From positions 1 through 56,294 of IMG/VR virus record IMGVR_UViG_3300014903_000004: a stretch of DNA of 56,294 bases; one strand, written 5' to 3'. The stretch's first letter is position 1; each line of letters begins with the position of its first letter. Shown here in pieces: positions 41,145 to 47,749 of the stretch. A program made the translations under genes and the position numbers. A model generated the notes under the pieces. It was given only the letters and a program-made list of their open reading frames with translations, had not been told where the DNA came from and ran no database searches. This DNA is from a virus.

Positions 41145-41220
41145 TGGTACTTCGAGCGGGATTCGAACCCGCAACTCACGGATTTTAAGTCCGTTGACTC
41201 TTCCGTTGGCCTATCGAAGC
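41145..41220 (-). tRNA. tRNA-Leu (anticodon TAA) with short class I variable loop
   Basis: 76 bases; acceptor GCTTCGA/TCGAAGT, again with a leading G-T pair; anticodon arm ACGGA-CTTAAAA-TCCGT; variable loop GAGTT; discriminator A; CCA. Shares the class I oddity with its neighbour. Decodes TTA. Confidence 0.82.
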
Positions 41221-41229
41221 ACATTAAAA

Positions 41230-41306
41230 TGGTCTGCGCGGTTGGATTTGAACCAACGGCTACCCGCGTCCAAGGCGGGGTGTCTACCAGACTGACTTAC
41301 ACGCAG
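41230..41306 (-). tRNA. tRNA-Pro (anticodon TGG), CCA encoded
   Basis: 77 bases; acceptor CTGCGTG/CGCGCAG; anticodon arm CCCGC-CTTGGAC-GCGGG; CCA. First tRNA of the array, directly after a terminator. Confidence 0.92.
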
Positions 41307-41316
41307 AAATTAAAAT

Positions 41317-41351
41317 AAAAAAAGCCCTCTATCAACTAAGATGGAGGGCTT
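41317..41351 (-). terminator. Rho-independent terminator before the tRNA array
   Basis: Leftward: stem AAGCCCTC/GAGGGCTT extended by CATC/GATA-type pairs to about 12 bp, 6-base loop, then TTTTTTT. It lies just upstream of tRNA-Pro, so it closes the short unit at 41.35-41.6 kb. Confidence 0.8.
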
Positions 41352-41612
41352 CGTAAAACTATTAATTATGTCAAAGAATCAAATCAACAGCCAGCACCTC
41401 CGCAGTCCAGTGGACTCGGCAGTAACGATAGCGATTGTAGATAACACTTTTTCATTTGATCATTCCTTTATTGTTTGCAAGTCCGCGACCACTGTTCAGG
41501 CGCACCGCTTAAAAAAGATATGTTTCCATTCTTTTAGGACAAGGTATTGGAGAGCGAACTCAACCAACCACAATCTTACATATACATCGACTTAAAATAG
41601 TTTCAAGCAAAT
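41352..41612 (-). other. possible ~250-base orphan transcript
   Basis: Bounded by a promoter-like TTGAAA-N16-TATATG (41606-41579, leftward) and the terminator at 41351-41317. It holds a small hairpin AGTCC/GGACT and a 23-codon frame at 41455-41384 with AAGGAATGATCAA upstream, encoding MKKCYLQSLSLLPSPLDCGG and then AGC. It could be an ncRNA or a peptide gene. No larger gene is supported. Confidence 0.4.
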
Positions 41613-41645
41613 AAAAAGCCCCACCAAATAAATGATGAGGCTTTT
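41613..41645 (-). terminator. Rho-independent terminator of the accessory operon
   Basis: Leftward: imperfect stem AAAAGCC...GGCTTTT with a 7-10 base loop and T5. It follows the membrane-protein gene ending at 41717 and separates it from the orphan unit. Confidence 0.65.
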
Positions 41646-41716
41646 GAGTAAAACGCGAAAGCTTTTCTCTTAAAAAGAAAAACAGACACCTAATACAGCT
41701 TTAGTAGATTATTACT

Positions 41717-42211
41717 TTACTTCTCTTCTTTCGGCTTTTCAATGTCGACGAGCTCTTTTTTGTGGAGGATGTAGTTCTCGCGCTCGATGCAGAAGACAAC
41801 AGCGCCCTCTCCTTTAAGCTCTGAGTAAAATAAAACTACGCCGATCGGATCGTCAAACTTAACAGATTTAGCCCTAAACTCTTCCTCTACATATTTCCCG
41901 TCATCATCCTTAAATGAAAGCGTAACCCACCATTCTTTGCCGGACATCTTTTCTTCTTCGATGGCTTTCAGTTTGTCGTTGGCGGCTTCAAGTTGACCCG
42001 AAATACACTTAACCTCAATCTCTTTACCAAGAAGGTCATATTCAAGATTCACCGCGTCAGTATTTCTTTTTAAGTAATCCGCGCGGTTTTCTTTTGATTT
42101 AAGCATAAACTTTACCGCCTTTTTATAATAAAAACCCGTAAAGCAAATCACGACCAAAAGCGTTATGCTTACCACCATTAATACTACTGCTACTATTATT
42201 ACATTATCCAT
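41717..42211 (-). CDS. membrane-anchored coiled-coil protein
   Basis: 164 aa. One N-terminal span (VIIVAVVLMVVSITLLVVIC) then a coiled coil (KEIEVKCISGQLEAANDKLK) and a small beta-rich end (WWVTLSFKDDDGKYVEEEFR). Start overlaps the upstream stop (TAATG). Function unknown; a spanin-like role is possible but the gene is far from the late tail cluster. Confidence 0.55.
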   Translation of the reverse strand: MDNVIIVAVVLMVVSITLLVVICFTGFYYKKAVKFMLKSKENRADYLKRNTDAVNLEYDLLGKEIEVKCISGQLEAANDKLKAIEEEKMSGKEWWVTLSFKDDDGKYVEEEFRAKSVKFDDPIGVVLFYSELKGEGAVVFCIERENYILHKKELVDIEKPKEEK

Positions 42212-42384
42212 TACTCGCCACCTCCCTGCACTTCATTCAACGCGTCGACCAGCTCACCAGCCTGACGCTCGGCATACTCAAGATCCCCGCTCTTCTCGTC
42301 GTCAAAGTTAAATTTGTTCTCCAAAAATCTCTTGTTCCATTTCTGAAACGCCAGCGCCAATTCTGTTTTTGTTGCATTAATCAT
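42211..42384 (-). CDS. small hypothetical protein
   Basis: 57 aa from ATG 42384, with AAAGGAGAACTGTA upstream. Helical (LALAFQKWNKRFLENK; ERQAGELVDALNEV). Coupled by TAATG on both sides. No family recognised. Confidence 0.55.
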   Translation of the reverse strand: MINATKTELALAFQKWNKRFLENKFNFDDEKSGDLEYAERQAGELVDALNEVQGGGE

Positions 42385-42455
42385 TACAGTTCTCCTTTTT
42401 TGTATTTTGCCGTGAACTCGCTCCACGTCATAACGACGCCGTTAATTTCGATCAT
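42384..42455 (-). CDS. 23-residue peptide gene
   Basis: Strong GAAAGGAG before ATG 42455; encodes MIEINGVVMTWSEFTAKYKK and three more. ATGA overlap with the upstream gene and TAATG with the downstream one make it a link in a coupled chain. It may itself serve mainly to couple translation. Confidence 0.5.
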   Translation of the reverse strand: MIEINGVVMTWSEFTAKYKKGEL

Positions 42456-43270
42456 TCTTTTTCTCCTTTCTTGGTTGTTTTATAGCAGAATTCTTCTACT
42501 TGTTTTTCGAGTGATTGAATAAAGTCAGACAGCTGTTCGAGTCGCTGTTCCGCATCTTCAGCGCGGTCTTTCACTTCATCGTGCATGTTGTCAAGTTCGT
42601 CGTTTTGTTTCGCCAACTGCTCAATCTCAGCTCTATCTTCAGCCCTGGCCAGCAAGTCACCGTCAATAATCCTTTTTTGCTCTGCGTTCTCTTCCTGAAG
42701 TTTAACGATGCATTTTCTGCTATCTGCGTTTAGGAGTGTTAATTCATCTACTTTCGTCTGTTCTTCAGTTAGTCGTTGACTCATCTCATAGCAGTGACAG
42801 CAGCTTTCAATCTTCTTTTCTGGTTCACACGGAATAACCTCGCCTGTTTTTAGGTTGAGTTCGGGGAGCTGCTTTTTATCACTTGCATCTAATTGCATAA
42901 ATTCGTGTTCTTTGAACTCAGCCAAATGAATTAAGCCATTCTTTTTAGCGCGCGACATGCTAAAATTCTCATTAATCACACCTAGGAATAATTCAAGCAT
43001 GATCTCATCCGAGTCAGGGAAACATATGTATTCAGTTTTACATAAATGAAATTCCTTAATCTTCTCCCGCGCCTCCTCGCAAATAAGCTGGGCGGGGCGG
43101 ATCATTGATTCACATATAGGGCTTAGTTTCTCACCTTTCCCAACCCACACGACATGAAGCTCATGCTCTGTATCATAGGCTACATATTCAGCATTAATAA
43201 AAGCATCAACTTTGCCACCTTCGTACACTTCCACTTCCTGCCCGTTATCAAATTCCTGTCTCTTACTCAC
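42452..43270 (-). CDS. hypothetical coiled-coil protein
   Basis: 272 aa. The N-terminal part (about 1-145) has short beta segments (GQEVEVYEGGKVDAFINAEY). A CCHC cluster (ESCCHCYEM) lies near residue 157. The rest is a long coiled coil (QRLTEEQTKVDELTLLNADS and on). The DNGQEVEVYEGG start is found in several phage proteins with no known role, and the gene at 43717 begins in similar style. Confidence 0.55.
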   Translation of the reverse strand: MSKRQEFDNGQEVEVYEGGKVDAFINAEYVAYDTEHELHVVWVGKGEKLSPICESMIRPAQLICEEAREKIKEFHLCKTEYICFPDSDEIMLELFLGVINENFSMSRAKKNGLIHLAEFKEHEFMQLDASDKKQLPELNLKTGEVIPCEPEKKIESCCHCYEMSQRLTEEQTKVDELTLLNADSRKCIVKLQEENAEQKRIIDGDLLARAEDRAEIEQLAKQNDELDNMHDEVKDRAEDAEQRLEQLSDFIQSLEKQVEEFCYKTTKKGEKE

Positions 43271-43715
43271 CTTTAACCTCCTCGTACATATTGCCGATTA
43301 TTTCTAACTCACAATTATAAACAGTAAATTGAGTTAACTTGATATTAAATCTTCTATTTTCACCATACAAACGCCACCCTGTATATGTTGTGAAATTAAC
43401 CCACTCTACAGTCCATGTTTTATTTATCTTCTTTGTGTCAAAACAAAATGGATCATCTTTATTAATCTCGGCAATTTTATCAGTTAAAGATACTTGAACT
43501 TTATCCCCCTCAAAGATCAACTTCCCGTTCTTGTCTTTGAGTCCTGTGCATTGGCTGACTGTTTTAGGCTCGACAGCATGATATGTGTTTGTTGTGCATT
43601 CTGGGAATGGTTGCCAGTGTATTCGATGTACGCCGTTCGGAAGGATAACAAGACTTCCAATAATCCATTCGCCATTATCAATCCGCTTGCCCCTGAACTT
43701 AAATCTATCATCCAT
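43263..43715 (-). CDS. YopX family protein
   Basis: 150 aa from ATG 43715 (AAGGTGG upstream). FKFRGKRIDNGEWIIGSLVI, QCTGLKDKNGKLIFEGDKVQ and LEIIGNMYE are the three hallmark parts of the YopX fold, common in phages and prophages with unknown function. A second, more divergent YopX-like gene lies at 46126. Confidence 0.85.
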   Translation of the reverse strand: MDDRFKFRGKRIDNGEWIIGSLVILPNGVHRIHWQPFPECTTNTYHAVEPKTVSQCTGLKDKNGKLIFEGDKVQVSLTDKIAEINKDDPFCFDTKKINKTWTVEWVNFTTYTGWRLYGENRRFNIKLTQFTVYNCELEIIGNMYEEVKGE

Positions 43716-43716
43716 C

Positions 43717-44541
43717 TCACACCACCTTAACAAAGCGAGCTGATACCGCCTTGGCCCTTATCGTCGGAGTCGAGTTTTTCAAATCGCCGTCGAACAATAC
43801 CGGCTTATCCTGAACTTTGTTTTGGCCTGCGCCGTCGAATAGGTAGCCTTGGAGATTGCCAAACGAGAAACATGCTCCAACATTATACATGTTTATTTTG
43901 ATAAGGTCTGTATCAGAATTTTCAATACAAGCATAACCACCTTCCCAATCGATCTCTACATCCACAAACCCAGGTTCAGGCTTGAGGCGGTAATAATAAG
44001 GATTAAGTTCAGCGCACGTATCCTCGTCTAACCAGTGTTTTTTTGGCATATCTGATTTAATCCACCCTAAAACAGTGTCGTTGTATTCAATTTTATCCAA
44101 ATCATTTAAGATCAATTCATTAAGCGTCAACCCATCCGCAGTAAGCCAGTCGTCATAATCTTCACCATTCCACTTTTTTCCAGCTTTCATTTCTTCTAGT
44201 TCGAAATGTTTGATTTGATCTTGATTGGCTTTTGCAAAAGAAGAGAAATGTATTCCGGTTGAGTCTATAACAATACATTCTTTGTCTTCACCAAGCATAG
44301 AGAAATAAGAAGCCATATCTTCATCTATGCTTTCTACTCGCATTACACCATTACCATTTGGATGTTTGTAAGTAACCACATCCCCGCTCTTAAACCCAGA
44401 CTTAACGATCTCAAATTCATCTTCAAATAAGAACCTCATGCCTAAATCCTTGATGAATATTACAGCCTTGTCGGTATCTCTATCATAACAGACAAATTCT
44501 CCTGTTAATCCACCCCACTCTACTTTTTGTCCTTTCTCCAT
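43717..44541 (-). CDS. hypothetical protein downstream of the third RNA element
   Basis: 274 aa; ATG 44541 is favoured (GGGAGATGTAGAA). Two or three short beta-barrel repeats (KVEWGGLTGEFVCYDRDTDK; GFKSGDVVTYKHPNGNGVMR) are followed by an acidic linker and a beta-rich C-terminus. Similar barrel starts occur in several phage accessory proteins. The structured terminator/pseudoknot ends 16 bases before the ATG. Confidence 0.55.
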   Translation of the reverse strand: MEKGQKVEWGGLTGEFVCYDRDTDKAVIFIKDLGMRFLFEDEFEIVKSGFKSGDVVTYKHPNGNGVMRVESIDEDMASYFSMLGEDKECIVIDSTGIHFSSFAKANQDQIKHFELEEMKAGKKWNGEDYDDWLTADGLTLNELILNDLDKIEYNDTVLGWIKSDMPKKHWLDEDTCAELNPYYYRLKPEPGFVDVEIDWEGGYACIENSDTDLIKINMYNVGACFSFGNLQGYLFDGAGQNKVQDKPVLFDGDLKNSTPTIRAKAVSARFVKVV

Positions 44542-44556
44542 TTCTACATCTCCCAC

Positions 44557-44629
44557 AAAAAAGCGCCAACAATCTCAGGGCAGCGAGATTGTTGACGCTC
44601 ATAATTTTATTAACTCTTGTCGCCTGCCC
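44557..44629 (-). ncRNA. terminator hairpin whose loop pairs upstream (third pseudoknot-like locus)
   Basis: Leftward: GGGCAG (44629-44624), then a 15-bp stem AGCGTCAACAATCTC/GAGATTGTTGGCGCT (44599-44585 with 44576-44562), whose 8-base loop contains CTGCCC (44583-44578) complementary to the upstream GGGCAG, then TTTTTT. Order S1-S2-S1'-S2' is as at 3.3 and 35.95 kb, but S2 is longer and sequences differ. It ends the MazG-like transcript or controls the next gene. Confidence 0.55.
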
Positions 44630-44648
44630 GCGATAAGACTAAGGTATA

Positions 44649-44927
44649 TCAGTTTGTCTGTGTTTCAAGTATTCGGCCTTTCAATCTGACTATTTTATCG
44701 GCTTTTATTTCTGTTACTACGCTCCTAAAAGCAAAGACTTCTTTCAGTTGCTCAAGCATTATTTCAACGTCGGCAATCTCTTCAGCAACTTCAAAGGAAC
44801 CGCAGCGACCGCGACCGTAATGCATCAATGCAACTATAAGCTCTGAGCATTCTTCAACAGCTAAGTCGATCTGGTGCTTTGGACCCCACTTCTCGATCGC
44901 GGCGGTTAGTATTTGTTGTTCGGTCAT
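44649..44927 (-). CDS. MazG-like nucleotide pyrophosphohydrolase
   Basis: 92 aa. AVEECSELIVALMH and FEVAEEIADVEIMLEQLKEV give the EExxE...ExxD pattern that binds magnesium in MazG/all-alpha NTP pyrophosphohydrolases. Phage versions are thought to alter host nucleotide or ppGpp pools. Start overlaps the HTH gene by four bases. Confidence 0.85.
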   Translation of the reverse strand: MTEQQILTAAIEKWGPKHQIDLAVEECSELIVALMHYGRGRCGSFEVAEEIADVEIMLEQLKEVFAFRSVVTEIKADKIVRLKGRILETQTN

Positions 44928-45109
44928 TTCCTCACCTCATACCCATTCTGAATAGCCCAATCCAACGCCAGGCATTCCCACTCCGGCATCTTGCGCCGTC
45001 CGGTGAGCCACGAATCACACGCGCTCTTTGACGCGCCTATCAACTCACTGAAAGCTTGAGCGCCGCCGTTCTTTTTGACAAGTTCCTGCGACGATTTAGT
45101 TAACTGCAT
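44924..45109 (-). CDS. Cro/YdaS-like HTH protein
   Basis: 61 aa, excellent ribosome site AGGAGGGATT. NGGAQAFSELIGASKSACDS then WLTGRRKMPEWECLALDWAI is a YdaS-type HTH. It resembles the regulator at 5745 in the DSW..GR..PEW stretch. In related phages YdaS pairs with a CI-like repressor, but no CI gene is seen here. Confidence 0.75.
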   Translation of the reverse strand: MQLTKSSQELVKKNGGAQAFSELIGASKSACDSWLTGRRKMPEWECLALDWAIQNGYEVRK

Positions 45110-45239
45110 AATCCCTCCTGCTTTTAGGCGTTCTGCACCATTCGCATTTGCCTTGCTTTAAGTCTTGTTTTTTCGTCCGCAATCCGCAAACTGTGCATAC
45201 TCCGGAATTGTGTTTAATGCTTTTTACTACTTTCTTCAT
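45096..45239 (-). CDS. small zinc-ribbon protein
   Basis: 47 aa from ATG 45239 (GAGG upstream). CTVCGLRTKKQDLKQGKCEW and a following C form a CxxC-x14-CxxC knuckle; the ends are basic. Overlaps both neighbours in other frames. A longer in-frame start is disfavoured because that stretch encodes the gene at 45214. Confidence 0.6.
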   Translation of the reverse strand: MKKVVKSIKHNSGVCTVCGLRTKKQDLKQGKCEWCRTPKSRRDYAVN

Positions 45240-45366
45240 CTCTGACAACCTCACATTTTTGATCTTTGAATTCGTCGCATATTGCCGGACAGTCGTCGCG
45301 CTTCTCATGTAAGCTTTTGTGACCGCACGCAATCGGGCATTCCTTCCAGTGGTTGCATCTACGCAT
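45214..45366 (-). CDS. tiny Cys/His-rich protein, paralogue of the 2972 gene
   Basis: 50 aa; ATG overlaps the ASCH stop (TAATG). C4-x5-C10-P-I-A-C14-G-H16-x3-H20-x5-C26-x3-C30 has the same spacing as the protein at 2972-3106 except for two residues. Likely a small metal-binding fold. Function unknown. Confidence 0.65.
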   Translation of the reverse strand: MRRCNHWKECPIACGHKSLHEKRDDCPAICDEFKDQKCEVVRDEESSKKH

Positions 45367-45866
45367 TATAGAGCCTCCGCTTTACATTCATCGCAAACAT
45401 AATCCATGTCCTGGTCATGCTGTGTAACATCATTGCACAAATGACATCCGCAATTTGTTGACTCTTCCTCAAAATACTCTGAGCAGTCCCAAAACAATAG
45501 CCGCCCTTTTGCTGGTATCGGTTCAATCACTATCACGTCGGCTAATATCCAATGGTAAAAGCCATCCATTCCCCATTTTCCGCCGTTGTGCTCATCATGC
45601 CATAGGACATCACACAGCATAACGCGCCCAATTATTGCACCTGTAATATAGCCCTCAGTTATAGGCTCACACTTGAATTCATCGCGGAACCATTGGAATG
45701 CATCCTTAGAGATCTGCTTTGAAGCGTGAATGTAAAAATATGAATCGTCGAATGTTTTAGGTGGTAACCAAGATCTATTTTCAATATCTTTGGGTTCAAT
45801 GCCGTCCGGAAGATTCTTTCCAAGTATCCAGTCGGCCCACGGTTGCTTTATTGATAGTGCTTTCAT
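45366..45866 (-). CDS. ASCH domain protein
   Basis: 166 aa from ATG 45866 (AGGTGAAATA). MKALSIKQPWADWILGKNLP, DIENRSWLPP, YFYIHASK and GAIIGRVMLCDVL are standard ASCH features (RNA-binding PUA-like fold; some members are nucleases or amidohydrolases). The C-terminal CGCHLCND...CDEC forms an extra zinc knuckle. Confidence 0.85.
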   Translation of the reverse strand: MKALSIKQPWADWILGKNLPDGIEPKDIENRSWLPPKTFDDSYFYIHASKQISKDAFQWFRDEFKCEPITEGYITGAIIGRVMLCDVLWHDEHNGGKWGMDGFYHWILADVIVIEPIPAKGRLLFWDCSEYFEEESTNCGCHLCNDVTQHDQDMDYVCDECKAEAL

Positions 45867-46051
45867 TATTTCACCTTCTCCTTTAGCGGCGTTATCTCGC
45901 CTGAGCCTTTGCACCTTTGACAAGGCTCTTTGATTATACTTAACTGCCGCGCCTTATTGATCACCGTCTTCTTGGTATCACCTTTTCCTCGGCATGGCGC
46001 GCAGCTAACAACTTTCAGCTTGCGCCATCCCACTGTCGGCTTATTTGTCAT
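45866..46051 (-). CDS. DnaJ-type zinc-finger small protein
   Basis: 61 aa. CAPCRGKG and CQRCKGSG are two CxxCxGxG motifs separated by 22 residues, as in the DnaJ central domain and in small phage proteins of this type. TAATG overlap with ASCH and an 11-base overlap upstream show tight packing. Confidence 0.75.
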   Translation of the reverse strand: MTNKPTVGWRKLKVVSCAPCRGKGDTKKTVINKARQLSIIKEPCQRCKGSGEITPLKEKVK

Positions 46052-46124
46052 TGGTCAGATCCTCAATCTTTTGGTCTGTCTTACGAATCATTTCCTCAAT
46101 TTCTTCAAGCGTTGGAATTATCAT
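46041..46124 (-). CDS. 27-residue peptide gene
   Basis: Strong AAGGAGG before ATG 46124. MIIPTLEEIEEMIRKTDQKI plus a short polar end forms a single amphipathic helix. Overlaps the next gene by 11 bases. Function unknown. Confidence 0.5.
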   Translation of the reverse strand: MIIPTLEEIEEMIRKTDQKIEDLTNDK

Positions 46125-46125
46125 T

Positions 46126-46482
46126 TCAAGCCTCCTTATCGTGGATTGTGCCGATGACTTTAAACCAGTGAGTAGAGTTTTGGTTCTCGAAGGTTCCAAA
46201 AAGAGGAATATCAAAGGTTCTCTTCTCTTCGTCAAATTTAACCTCAAACGGGCCCCACTCCCAATCTTCCCCATTGATAGAACCATTAACGCCAGCAAGA
46301 ATATCACCCTTGAAAACCTCACGATTATCTTTGTCACTGAACTGAGCAAACGCCTCCACCACAAGCGAATCCTTGTAAGCGTCCGGAACGCAAAGCTCGC
46401 CGCTCTCACTCACAAATAGGCCACATGACGGGTCGATATACTTCTTCGATGCCTTATGGTATACTCTGAATTTGTTAATCAT
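46126..46482 (-). CDS. YopX-like protein (divergent)
   Basis: 118 aa from ATG 46482 (GGGGGTAGTA). KFRVYHKASKKYIDP, QFSDKDNREVFKGDIL and WFKVIGTIHD follow the YopX plan with divergent central sequence. Overlaps the preceding gene by eight bases. Confidence 0.7.
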   Translation of the reverse strand: MINKFRVYHKASKKYIDPSCGLFVSESGELCVPDAYKDSLVVEAFAQFSDKDNREVFKGDILAGVNGSINGEDWEWGPFEVKFDEEKRTFDIPLFGTFENQNSTHWFKVIGTIHDKEA

Positions 46483-46675
46483 TACTACCCCCAAATTTAA
46501 GACTCTTAAGCATTTGTTTCTTGAGTTGAATATCAGCGGCCTTGAGTCGCATGTACTCGTCTTGTGTTTTCATTCGGGCTTTCCAACCATCTTGAAGCAG
46601 GGAAAATTTATATTCGCAATCTGCGTATTCTTTCTCCTCTCGTTCAATGTCGACTTGTAGCTGTTCAATACTCAT
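46475..46675 (-). CDS. small coiled-coil protein
   Basis: 66 aa, AGGTGAATA upstream, TAATG coupling to the Rrf2-like gene. Helical throughout (EQLQVDIEREEKEYADCEYK). No family recognised. Confidence 0.55.
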   Translation of the reverse strand: MSIEQLQVDIEREEKEYADCEYKFSLLQDGWKARMKTQDEYMRLKAADIQLKKQMLKSLKFGGSND

Positions 46676-47013
46676 TATTCACCTGCCTTACGCTCAAAGC
46701 GAATGCCGCCCATCGCGTCAGCCATGCCGTCGTAAACAACATCCCACGGGCTCTCAAGATCAGGCGTTTTATTGAATGCGGCGTAAAGCTCAAACAATCT
46801 TATCGGCCCGTCACTCATATCAAGTGTATATCCGCCCCTGCATCCGCGCTTTGACTGAACCATCTTGTGCTTGATCAGAACTGCTACAATCTGCTCGAAG
46901 TAAGGTCCCGAAATCTCAAGCTCCTTTGATATCTGAGCGCCCTTGATTACATCTCTTTCGATTAAAAGCTTTACGATCTTAACCGCGAATTTTGTCTTGC
47001 TGCTGATGTTCAT
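46675..47013 (-). CDS. Rrf2-type winged-helix regulator
   Basis: 112 aa from ATG 47013 (ACAGGAG). MNISSKTKFAVKIVKLLIER, then GAQISKELEISGPYFEQIVA and KHKMVQSKRGCRGGYTL match the Rrf2/IscR wHTH. The three Fe-S Cys of IscR are not present as a cluster; only one Cys sits in RGCRGG. Probable transcription factor of phage or host genes. Confidence 0.82.
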   Translation of the reverse strand: MNISSKTKFAVKIVKLLIERDVIKGAQISKELEISGPYFEQIVAVLIKHKMVQSKRGCRGGYTLDMSDGPIRLFELYAAFNKTPDLESPWDVVYDGMADAMGGIRFERKAGE

Positions 47014-47014
47014 T

Positions 47015-47632
<618 letters not shown>

Positions 47633-47655
47633 TTTACTTATCTCCAATTGGTTTA

Positions 47656-47741
47656 TGTTGGTGTACGTCTTTATTGTACACCGTACAAACACCAAAGCAA
47701 TACTACTTTGTACAAAGTTGTGAATTTCTTTTGTTGGTGTA
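47656..47741 (-). promoter_or_regulatory. promoter with two palindromes and flanking direct repeats
   Basis: Leftward TTGCTT (47700-47695), 16-base spacer, TACAAT (47678-47673). Palindrome TTGTAC-ACC-GTACAA (47674-47688, plus strand) covers the -10. A second perfect palindrome CTTTGTACAAAG lies at 47706-47717 just upstream. TGTTGGTGTA repeats at 47656 and 47732. Strong sign of repressor control of the immunity-like gene. Confidence 0.65.
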
Positions 47742-47749
47742 TGGAATTG

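Noticed and set aside
40439-41318. Long frames through the tRNA genes on both strands
   Set aside because: They consist of tRNA sequence (repeats such as ARGxxESNxx) and are shadows of the array.
41341-41595. 84-codon plus-strand frame across the region before the tRNA array
   Set aside because: Its ATG lies in a minus-strand terminator stem, no ribosome site is present, and neighbours on both sides are minus strand.
46041-46409. 122-codon minus-strand frame overlapping the divergent YopX gene
   Set aside because: Only its last 27 codons have a proper ribosome site; the rest is a shadow of the YopX-like gene, whose family motifs are clear.
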